From Spirochaetota bacterium (lineage in GTDB: Bacteria; Spirochaetota; GWE2-31-10; MWDO01), in contig JAGOCL010000030.1 in assembly GCA_017998755.1 (NCBI GenBank), positions 1 to 12,714 of the forward strand: 12,714 nt of DNA. Reading direction: 5' to 3'. Below are positions 7,218-12,714 of the stretch, one piece after another; the stretch's first letter is position 1, and each line of letters starts with the position of its first letter. The notes beneath the pieces are model-generated. The model was not told the DNA's origin and did no database searches. It worked only from the letters and a program-made list of their open reading frames with translations. The position numbers were made by a program, and so were the translations under genes.

Positions 7218-7937
7218 TTAGTCTATTTCGTCAAATTCAGCTTCTTTTTTATTCTCTTTAATTTTATAATCCTCAAGATTTTTACTGTCTTTATCAAGCC
7301 CCTCGAGTTGTTTCTTTAACTTTTCAAGATACTCTTCCCTCTTTTTCCTCTCTTCCTCTTCCCTTTTTTTCTCTTCTTCAATTCTGGTTTTCTCGTCTAC
7401 CAAAAATTGTTCGAGCTTGGCTATAACTTTTTTTACTTTATCCCTTTTTTTTACATCGGTCGCCAATCCAACGTAAACCTTCCAGTTTTTGATGCAATTT
7501 TCTATATCCTTATTGTTATAATTAATAAGCCCCATCATATAATACGGATTTGGCAATACGGTATTTAGGGCTACGGACTTTTCATACATCTGAAACGCAA
7601 TGTCAAAAAGAGTCTTACTGAAATAGTAATTGCCCAAATTAAAATAGTATTCCCCTTTTTTCTCTTCGGACGACTCAAAATTTATGGCCGAACGTACCGC
7701 TATTATAGCTTCGTCGTACATCTTCAGTTCGTTTAACACCGCCGCGTATAAAACAAAACCGTTTGAATCGGTAGAATTTGATTTTATATAATTTTCTAAC
7801 TGTTTTTTCGCCTCAGACCAATTATTATATCTGATTGAATTGTCGATAATATCGGTAATAGAGTTAGGAAAAATTTTAGCCGAGAATAACGCGATTGTTA
7901 AGATGGAAATGAAGATAATAAAAATTTTTCTTTTCAT
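7218..7937 (-). CDS. Exported or membrane-anchored TPR protein with coiled-coil tail
   Basis: This is a 239-aa protein from the preferred start. Residues 1-20 (MKRKIFIIFISILTIALFSA) form a signal peptide or N-terminal anchor. About four TPR-like units follow (roughly 30-160), for example YYFNLGNYYFSKTLFDIAFQ. The C-terminal third is a highly charged E/K/R coiled coil (about 165-239) ending in an acidic tail. An ATG four codons upstream (7949) is also in frame, but I prefer 7937: GGAGA sits 5 nt before it and actually overlaps the upstream ATG, which has no Shine-Dalgarno of its own. It is first in the minus-strand run and precedes the large TPR gene by 20 nt, so the two products may work at the same envelope site. 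No specific function can be assigned. Confidence 0.85.
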   Translation of the reverse strand: MKRKIFIIFISILTIALFSAKIFPNSITDIIDNSIRYNNWSEAKKQLENYIKSNSTDSNGFVLYAAVLNELKMYDEAIIAVRSAINFESSEEKKGEYYFNLGNYYFSKTLFDIAFQMYEKSVALNTVLPNPYYMMGLINYNNKDIENCIKNWKVYVGLATDVKKRDKVKKVIAKLEQFLVDEKTRIEEEKKREEEERKKREEYLEKLKKQLEGLDKDSKNLEDYKIKENKKEAEFDEID

Positions 7938-7942
7938 TTTGG

Positions 7943-7947
7943 TCTCC
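7943..7947 (-). promoter_or_regulatory. Ribosome binding site deciding the start of the small TPR gene
   Basis: The complement reads GGAGA, 5 nt before the ATG at 7937-7935. It overlaps the upstream in-frame ATG at 7949-7947, which makes that codon an unlikely start. Confidence 0.6.
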
Positions 7948-7983
7948 ATTTTATATAATGGTAAATATTTTAAATACTACTAT

Positions 7984-8011
7984 ATTTTACAATCAAATTG
8001 TAGTATAACAA
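7984..8011 (-). promoter_or_regulatory. Candidate promoter for the minus-strand TPR operon
   Basis: On the complement, TTGTTA (8011-8006) and TAAAAT (7989-7984) are separated by 16 nt and match sigma-70-type boxes at 4/6 and 5/6. The TACAAT-CAA-ATTGTA palindrome (7988-8002) lies almost wholly in the spacer, where a bound regulator would block polymerase. An overlapping alternative, TTGATT with a TAAAAT 18 nt downstream, is also possible. Confidence 0.4.
7988..8002. promoter_or_regulatory. Operator-like palindrome 1
   Basis: TACAAT (7988-7993) and ATTGTA (7997-8002) are perfect inverted 6-mers around CAA, extended by one T-G wobble. The site sits in the divergent control region and resembles palindrome 2 (8039-8053) in having TTACA and TGTA half-sites. 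It is a possible repressor site; AT-richness makes chance occurrence fairly likely. Confidence 0.35.
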
Positions 8012-8038
8012 AATTATTTAATAAATAATACAAATAAA

Positions 8039-8053
8039 TTACAGAATTTGTAA
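8039..8053. promoter_or_regulatory. Operator-like palindrome 2
   Basis: TTACA (8039-8043) and TGTAA (8049-8053) form a perfect inverted pair with a 5-nt spacer, 27 nt before the start of the TPR-Mrr gene. It shares half-site sequence with palindrome 1. No good sigma-70 boxes for the plus-strand gene could be placed around it. Confidence 0.35.
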
Positions 8054-8079
8054 TAAGATAAAAGGTTGACGAAAAAAAA

Positions 8080-9465
8080 ATGGGATACATAGTAATACAA
8101 ATATTTTTAGGGATACTTCTGATAGGCGGCGGCGCGCTTTTTTTGATACTGCTTGTTACTAAAGTTTTATCTCCGCAAAAAACGTACAAATTAATAACTC
8201 TTGTTAAGGCCGGCAACTATAAACAGGCGATAAAAGTCGCTAAAGAGATAATCGCCAAAGATCCGAACAACGTCGAAGCGCACTATTATTTAGGCGAGTC
8301 TTATTACTTCGAAGGTAGATACGAACTCGCTCTTATTGAGTATAAATCTTCCGATAAAATCGGCGTTTACACAAAAAATATGAAAGAAACCGATCTCCGC
8401 GAGAAACTTGCCGAACTCTATATGAGATTTGATAACGACGACGAAGCTATTAAAGAGTACGCGCTGTTGTTGAAAAAATATCCTAATAATAACGTCTATT
8501 CTTTTAAAATCGGCGAACTTTTCGAGAAAAAGAACGACAGAGAACAGGCGATAAAATATTACGTCTATTCGCTAAAACAAAAAAGCAACTACCCTCCGGC
8601 TATGACAAATCTCGGAGTACTGCTTTGCGATACAAAAAAATTTAGCGAAGCGGAAAAAATACTTGAGAAAGTCGTTAAAATGGAGCCCGAAAATTATAAG
8701 GCGATATTCTTTTTGGGAATCGTCAAAAAATCTCAGAGCAACGTCAAAGCCGCAATGAAGTTATTTGAAACTTCTCAAAGAGACAAAACTTACAAAACGC
8801 GAAGTTTAACGGAAAGAGGGATGATCTTGATGCAAAGCGGCAAATACGAAGACGCCGCAATTGAGCTTGAACGCGCGTTAAAGAATATGGATAAAGAAGA
8901 ACAAGCGAAAAATATAAATTTGGTTTTAAATATTCGGTACATTTTAGCAAGTTGCTACGAACAGACGCGCAATCTTACCGACGCTATAATCCATTGGGAA
9001 GCTATATATTCTAAAAAAGCCGATTTCAAGAACGTCGCCGATAAACTTGCTACTTATCAAGAACTCAGAATGGACGATAAAATGAAAGATTTTATGACGG
9101 CGACTAACGAAGTTTTTATAGATATATGTAAAAGTATCGTATCGGATAAACTTCAATTAAATATTATGGAGATGGTCAAATTGTCCGCCGACGGGTTGGA
9201 ATTTCACACATTAGAAGGCGACAACAAGTGGCGAAATACCAAAAAAAGGCCTAAATTGGTAAGAATATACCGAAGATCCGAACCTATCGAAGAGTCGGTT
9301 ATAAGAAGCGTCCACGAAACGATGAGAGAAAAAGAGATAATGAAGGCCTTAGTTATCACGTCTTCGAATTTCAGCAAAAACGCGCTTGCCTACGCTCAAG
9401 AGAGACCTATCGAACTGCTTGATAAAAATTCTCTACTAAATTTAATAAAAGATTTTAATTACTAA
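8080..9465 (+). CDS. Membrane-anchored TPR protein with degenerate Mrr-like C-terminal domain
   Basis: This 461-aa protein has an N-terminal transmembrane helix (about residues 4-27) and tetratricopeptide repeats over roughly 35-335, the clearest at 63-95, 141-170 and 173-205. Residues about 340-461 resemble the Mrr/PD-(D/E)xK restriction-nuclease fold. In particular, KALVITSSNFSKNALAYAQ (422-440), then RPIELLDKNSLLNLI, matches the Mrr C-terminal pattern of GVFVTT-x-F--EA--YA followed by I-LIDG--L--L. The nuclease signatures seem lost: LVRIYRR (393-399) stands where Mrr has a Q-x-K strand, and DGLEF (371-375) where it has G-I-D. It is therefore probably a binding rather than a cutting domain. 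The ATG at 8080 follows an A-run; the nearest AAGG is 14 nt away, so initiation may be weak. It is divergent from the other two TPR genes. Confidence 0.82.
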   Translation: MGYIVIQIFLGILLIGGGALFLILLVTKVLSPQKTYKLITLVKAGNYKQAIKVAKEIIAKDPNNVEAHYYLGESYYFEGRYELALIEYKSSDKIGVYTKNMKETDLREKLAELYMRFDNDDEAIKEYALLLKKYPNNNVYSFKIGELFEKKNDREQAIKYYVYSLKQKSNYPPAMTNLGVLLCDTKKFSEAEKILEKVVKMEPENYKAIFFLGIVKKSQSNVKAAMKLFETSQRDKTYKTRSLTERGMILMQSGKYEDAAIELERALKNMDKEEQAKNINLVLNIRYILASCYEQTRNLTDAIIHWEAIYSKKADFKNVADKLATYQELRMDDKMKDFMTATNEVFIDICKSIVSDKLQLNIMEMVKLSADGLEFHTLEGDNKWRNTKKRPKLVRIYRRSEPIEESVIRSVHETMREKEIMKALVITSSNFSKNALAYAQERPIELLDKNSLLNLIKDFNY

Positions 9466-9509
9466 ATTTAAAAAATATGATAAAATATAAAAATAATTTT
9501 ACTAAATTT

Positions 9510-9514
9510 GAGGG
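9510..9514 (+). promoter_or_regulatory. Ribosome binding site deciding the TTG start of the DUF212 gene
   Basis: GAGGG lies 5 nt before the TTG at 9520. A TTG at 9508 in the same frame overlaps this element and has no purine-rich site upstream, so 9520 is preferred. Confidence 0.6.
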
Positions 9515-9519
9515 ATAAT

Positions 9520-9981
9520 TTGGATTTCTTAAAAGATATGCTGATAAACAAAGTGATAATATCCGCTTTCGCCAGTTGGTTTATCGCTCAGTTTTTAAAG
9601 ATGTTTATAGAGACCATTAAAAGAAAAAAAATAAAAACTAAAGAGTTTGTATTCAGAGCGCTTTTTGGAACGGGCGGCATGCCTTCAAGCCATTCCGCTT
9701 CGGTTATGGCGGTCGCTCTCGCAATAGGAATTCAAGAAGGTTTCGACTCGGCTTTGTTCGCAATGTCGTTTGTCCTCGTGTTCATAGTCGTCAGAGACGC
9801 GACCGGCGTCAGACTGGCGTCGGGATTTCAGGCAAAAGCCATCAATCAGATTATAAAAAAAGTCGACGAGCTTAGCGGAATGCGGGAGATAAAAGAAGTT
9901 CGAGGCCATACTCCGTTGGAGTGCTTTGTCGGTATGCTCGTCGGCGCCCTGGTTACGTTGGGCGTTTATTTCATAAAATAA
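9520..9981 (+). CDS. Divergent PAP2-family membrane protein (DUF212)
   Basis: This 153-aa integral membrane protein has about four hydrophobic segments. The family signatures are all present: an N-terminal ASWFIAQFLKMFIE helix, GGMPSSHSASV (glycine-rich with the Ser-Ser-His), VVRDATGVRLASGFQA, and GHTPLECFVGMLVGAL near the C-terminus. The family is distantly related to PAP2 acid phosphatases, which act on lipid phosphates. The SSH and GHT motifs resemble phosphatase histidine motifs, but the substrate is not established, so a lipid-phosphatase role is inference. I choose TTG at 9520 because of GAGGG 5 nt upstream; TTG at 9508 would add four residues. It starts 54 nt after the TPR-Mrr gene, and proB starts 26 nt after its stop, so all three are probably co-transcribed. 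Confidence 0.9.
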   Translation: MDFLKDMLINKVIISAFASWFIAQFLKMFIETIKRKKIKTKEFVFRALFGTGGMPSSHSASVMAVALAIGIQEGFDSALFAMSFVLVFIVVRDATGVRLASGFQAKAINQIIKKVDELSGMREIKEVRGHTPLECFVGMLVGALVTLGVYFIK

Positions 9982-10007
9982 TAAATTCAGATAAAATTGA
10001 GAATATA

Positions 10008-11090
10008 ATGAAGAAAATAGTTGTAAAAATCAGTTCCAATCTTTTAAATCCCGATAACGACGTCGATATGGTCTATAAGATCGCAAAAGAGATAAATGAA
10101 TTAAAAAAAGAAGGCAATCAAGTCATAGTAGTTACTTCGGGAGCGGTTATGCACGGCGTAAAAATACTTGGATATGACAAAAAGCCCGATAACATACCGC
10201 TGTTGCAATCCTGCGCCGCAATAGGACAAATTCAACTTATGACTCGCTATATAGACGCTTTTGCCGAAACAAACATGATACCGTCTCAGATCTTAGTGTC
10301 TACGGAAGATTTTAACAACCGCAAAAGATACTTGAATTTACGAAACACCGTTACTTCGTTACTGGCGTTAGGGGCCGTTCCGATTTTTAACGAAAACGAT
10401 TCTATAAATATCGAAGAACTGAAATTCGGCGATAACGATCATTTATCTTCGCTTATCACATTAATGATGGGATTCGATATGTTGATCATACTATCGGACG
10501 TCGACGGACTGTTTGAAGAAGACCCTAAAGTAAATAAAAACGCCAAGCTTATTACCTGCATAGACCCGCGCGACGATAGTTGCGTCAAATTCGCGTCGAA
10601 TAGCGTATCAAAGTTCAGTACCGGCGGAATGAAAACAAAGTTGCAATCCGCTCAAAAAGTAGCGAAAGGCGGCATAGACGTATTTATAGGAAACGGATTT
10701 AAAACCAACCTCTCTAAAATAATCAATTTTGAAGAGAGAGGCACATACGCGCGGCGGGACGGCGTCAATATTAATGCGAGAAAAATCTGGCTCGGTTTTA
10801 GCCCGTCGTCTTCCGGTCAAATAATTATCGACGAAGGGGCTTTTATCGCTTTAACGGAAAAAAGCTCCAGTTTATTGGCAAGCGGAATCAAAGAGATAAA
10901 AGGAAATTTCCTCAGAGGAAGTCTAGTGGGGATTTATTACAATAACAAAAAAGTCGCTCAAGGACTAACCAATTACTCTTCAAAAGAAATAGAACTTATC
11001 AAAGGCAAGAAATCTCAGGACTTTCATCTGTACATCAAAAACTACGATCACGATATGGTAATTCACAAGAATAACCTATACTTAGCATAA
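10008..11090 (+). CDS. proB: Glutamate 5-kinase
   Basis: This cytoplasmic enzyme phosphorylates glutamate to gamma-glutamyl phosphate, the first and feedback-controlled step of proline synthesis. From the ATG at 10008 the 360-aa length is typical of two-domain ProB. The amino-acid kinase domain shows IVVKISSNLL (4-13), VTSGAV (42-47), NENDSI (128-133), FGDNDHLSSLI (140-150), SDVDGLFEEDP (163-173) and STGGMKTKLQSA (204-215). A C-terminal PUA domain follows (about 257-335, IDEGAFIAL, SSLLASGIKEIKGNF), ending in the usual V-HKNNL. The frame is open back to 9921, but those 29 codons overlap the DUF212 gene and lack family similarity, so I reject them. The Shine-Dalgarno is weak. proA, the usual partner, is not in the window, and the neighbours are unrelated to proline synthesis. 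Confidence 0.95.
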   Translation: MKKIVVKISSNLLNPDNDVDMVYKIAKEINELKKEGNQVIVVTSGAVMHGVKILGYDKKPDNIPLLQSCAAIGQIQLMTRYIDAFAETNMIPSQILVSTEDFNNRKRYLNLRNTVTSLLALGAVPIFNENDSINIEELKFGDNDHLSSLITLMMGFDMLIILSDVDGLFEEDPKVNKNAKLITCIDPRDDSCVKFASNSVSKFSTGGMKTKLQSAQKVAKGGIDVFIGNGFKTNLSKIINFEERGTYARRDGVNINARKIWLGFSPSSSGQIIIDEGAFIALTEKSSSLLASGIKEIKGNFLRGSLVGIYYNNKKVAQGLTNYSSKEIELIKGKKSQDFHLYIKNYDHDMVIHKNNLYLA

Positions 11091-11113
11091 ACGACAAATA
11101 ATTCTAAAAGCTT

Positions 11114-11515
11114 ATGGATTTAAACGATAAAATAAAAAAAATTATTTCAGACGCCGCCGAAAGCGATTACGACGAAGCCGGCTTGGAAAAATACGTTTCT
11201 AAGGTTGCGCAATCGGGCGATTGGGAAGAGATAAGAAAGGCGATTTTAAGTATATTATACGATAAGGATAAATCTCTATGGAATGAAACTGTTCTGTTAA
11301 TATATTATCTGGTAAACAGAGATTATAAATTCGACGAAACTGAAACGATAGCGTTGTTATACGATTGTTTGTCGCTTTCCGATGATATCGATTCGAATAT
11401 AGTATGGTCTATCGCTAGAATAATCAAATCCGAGCCGTATTTGTCCGACTACGATCCTTATAACGACGAGATAATTTTTAAAGAGATGGAAAAAATCAGG
11501 AAAAATAGAATTTAA
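11114..11515 (+). CDS. Unknown acidic helical 133-aa protein
   Basis: I do not recognise this family. The protein is acidic and predicted mostly helical, with repeating helix-like blocks (KYVSKVAQSGDWEEIRKAIL, then ETVLLIYYLVNR, then DSNIVWSIARIIKS) that recall short HEAT or armadillo-type helical repeats; this is an impression only. There is no signal peptide, membrane segment or catalytic motif. The ATG follows the proB stop by 23 nt with only a weak AAAAG upstream, and the P-loop kinase gene begins 42 nt after its stop. Co-directional, closely spaced placement and codon use like its neighbours support it as a real gene in the same transcript. Confidence 0.75.
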   Translation: MDLNDKIKKIISDAAESDYDEAGLEKYVSKVAQSGDWEEIRKAILSILYDKDKSLWNETVLLIYYLVNRDYKFDETETIALLYDCLSLSDDIDSNIVWSIARIIKSEPYLSDYDPYNDEIIFKEMEKIRKNRI

Positions 11516-11557
11516 CTATATAACTCAAAACGCCGAACTTATTAACAGGCGGTATAT

Positions 11558-12064
11558 ATGGATTTTAACGGAATAAATTATACAAATTACGACATACTTT
11601 TAATTTGCGGTTTGCCATCGTCGGGAAAATCTTATTTCGCAAAGAAATATTTTAGCGAAAGCGGAAGAAAAAGGATAAATAGATCCGAAATAAGAAAAAT
11701 GTTGTTTGAAATGACTAATTTCGGAAAAAATTGGAGCGAAACCAATTTTATCGAGGAAGACGAGGTCTTAATAAAGCACGTTGAGAAAAAAATAATAGAA
11801 CATCTGGTTCATAATAAAAAGAAGATACTAATAGACAATACAAGCGTTACGAGACTGTCGAGAAAATATTACGTCGATATAGCGAAGGCCAATAATAAAT
11901 CGATAGCGGTTATTTTTATAAATACGCCCGTTATCAAATGTATCGAAAGAAACAGAATGAGAGCGGACAAAAAACCGGAAAACGTCATATCCCAGCTTTA
12001 CAGCAAGATCGAGCTACCCGAGAAAAAAGAAGGATTTAACTTTACCGAGATTATCGAGGGATAA
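11558..12064 (+). CDS. P-loop polynucleotide-kinase-like protein (AAA_33 type)
   Basis: This is a 168-aa single-domain P-loop kinase. Walker A is GLPSSGKS (residues 18-25), after a hydrophobic strand DILLICGL. NRSEIRKML (41-49) resembles the substrate-side segment of T4 Pnk/PNKP-type kinases, KKILIDNTS (88-96) is the Walker B strand, and RNRMR (131-135) looks like an arginine-rich lid. The end, YSKIELPEKKEGFNFTEI, matches the PNKP-like pattern of a proline-glutamate stretch followed by a phenylalanine. This family phosphorylates 5'-OH ends of RNA or DNA, or small molecules such as nucleosides; the substrate is not decided here. No phosphatase or ligase domain is attached. AGGCGG sits 5 nt before the ATG. 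It is the last gene of the plus-strand run. Confidence 0.82.
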   Translation: MDFNGINYTNYDILLICGLPSSGKSYFAKKYFSESGRKRINRSEIRKMLFEMTNFGKNWSETNFIEEDEVLIKHVEKKIIEHLVHNKKKILIDNTSVTRLSRKYYVDIAKANNKSIAVIFINTPVIKCIERNRMRADKKPENVISQLYSKIELPEKKEGFNFTEIIEG

Positions 12065-12079
12065 TTCGATCGCTTTTTT
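12050..12079 (+). terminator. Weak candidate terminator after the kinase gene
   Basis: ATTATC-GAGG-GATAAT (12050-12065), or alternatively ATCGA paired with TCGAT (12053-12070), precedes TTTTTT at 12074-12079. The stems are short and AT-rich, so this is a weak intrinsic terminator at best. It would separate the kinase from the convergent phosphodiesterase gene. Confidence 0.3.
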
Positions 12080-12714
12080 ATTTTATAAAAATATCCGCAT
12101 CGTCCGTTATAATCGCGTAAGCGTATTTTAAAGCCCTTTCATAGTCTTGAATTTTATTCACCGTCCAAAAAACAATCTTTTTACCTGATAATTTCAGCAG
12201 AGATAAAACGATCGAAGCTCTAAAATCGCCCAATCGCTCAATTATATCTATCGGGAGATTCATAAATTGCGGCGAAATACGTATAATCCGGGCAAATAAC
12301 TTTGTTAAACCTAGATTTATATGCATATCCCCAATTAACATACCGATTTTAACTTTTTTCTTTTTAAAATACGGTAGTAGAGAATGTTCAAACGACGAGA
12401 TAAGAACGTTCTTTTTATCAAGATACTTTGTTATAATTGAATATATATTCCCGCAGTCCTCGGTCGTTATAGTCTCTTTTTTCAGTTCAATATTTATCAA
12501 CTTATCAGGCGGTATAATTTTCAAGAATTCCTCGATTTCCGGAACAGTCTCGTTATTCCCAAGATCTATATTTTCTTTTAATTCTTCGAGCGTATAGTCC
12601 TTAATAAAGCCGGATTTTCTTGAGAATCGGTCGATTTTGTCGTCGTGAAATACTATATATCTATTATCTTTAGTTTTCTGAATATCGCACTCGATACCGT
12701 CGGCGCCGTTTTCA
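12078..12714 (-). CDS. Glycerophosphodiester phosphodiesterase, missing its N-terminus
   Basis: The frame is open from the window edge to the TAA at 12080-12078, giving about 211 residues; the true start is outside the window. The family hydrolyses glycerophosphodiesters to glycerol-3-phosphate and an alcohol, recycling phospholipid head groups. The first visible residues, ENGADGIECDIQKTKDNR, are the GDPD hallmark with the metal-binding Glu and Asp, followed at once by IVFHDD with the second catalytic His. NIELKKE supplies a further metal-binding Glu. The C-terminus has the expected FWTVN and AIITDDADIF blocks. The first catalytic His-Arg segment (HRG) should lie just beyond the edge. It is convergent with the kinase gene, with a 13-nt gap. 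A TTG at 12524 looks like a start but is internal to the domain. Confidence 0.92.
   Translation of the reverse strand, partial: ENGADGIECDIQKTKDNRYIVFHDDKIDRFSRKSGFIKDYTLEELKENIDLGNNETVPEIEEFLKIIPPDKLINIELKKETITTEDCGNIYSIITKYLDKKNVLISSFEHSLLPYFKKKKVKIGMLIGDMHINLGLTKLFARIIRISPQFMNLPIDIIERLGDFRASIVLSLLKLSGKKIVFWTVNKIQDYERALKYAYAIITDDADIFIK

Noticed and set aside
8071..8080. Nine-A run before the TPR-Mrr start as a slippage site
   Set aside because: A-runs of this length are frequent in AT-rich DNA, and it lies upstream of the coding region, ending in the A of the ATG, so slippage would change only the leader length.
9921..10007. Upstream extension of the proB reading frame
   Set aside because: It overlaps the end of the DUF212 gene by 61 nt, is unlike any ProB N-terminus, and the ATG at 10008 gives the standard length.
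12078..12524. Short 148-codon gene starting at 12524
   Set aside because: The frame continues to the window edge and the upstream residues are the GDPD hallmark, so the TTG at 12524 is internal.

Overview
The window comes from an AT-rich bacterial chromosome whose genes are lysine-, asparagine- and isoleucine-rich but full of CpG-containing codons. Three genes best start at TTG. A def-fmt-PASTA protein cluster, several membrane-anchored TPR proteins and a divergent-PAP2 protein together suggest a spirochaete or a similar AT-rich lineage. This is inference, since there is no rRNA or marker phylogeny here. Most of the window is ordinary chromosomal backbone; there is no integrase, transposase, tRNA or CRISPR array.

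Layout. 1-112 (-): the first 37 codons of the GTPase Era, cut by the window edge. 276-2808 (+): a tight operon of peptide deformylase (def), methionyl-tRNA formyltransferase (fmt) and a membrane-anchored PASTA protein. Def and Fmt act at opposite ends of the N-formylmethionine cycle. 2809-3017: a gap between convergent genes holding a 9-bp-periodic sequence arranged as a long inverted repeat. 3018-7937 (-): four genes in a row. In transcription order they are a small exported or anchored TPR protein with a charged coiled-coil tail, a large membrane-anchored TPR protein, an unknown acidic 104-aa protein, and a solo adenine-N6 DNA methyltransferase with an N-terminal helix-turn-helix. A G8 tract lies just upstream of the last two genes. 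7938-8079: a divergent control region with two similar palindromes. 8080-12064 (+): a third anchored TPR protein ending in a degenerate Mrr-type nuclease domain, a divergent-PAP2 (DUF212) protein, glutamate 5-kinase (proB, no proA nearby), a 133-aa unknown, and a P-loop polynucleotide-kinase-like protein. 12078-12714 (-): the C-terminal part of a glycerophosphodiester phosphodiesterase, running off the window.

The most unusual items are the TPR-Mrr fusion, whose nuclease signature residues appear lost; the methyltransferase and small-protein pair behind a homopolymeric G tract, a possible phase-variable epigenetic switch; the 9-bp-periodic hairpin repeat; and three anchored TPR genes facing each other across one palindrome-bearing control region. 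None of these proves a new system; each is stated with its limits.
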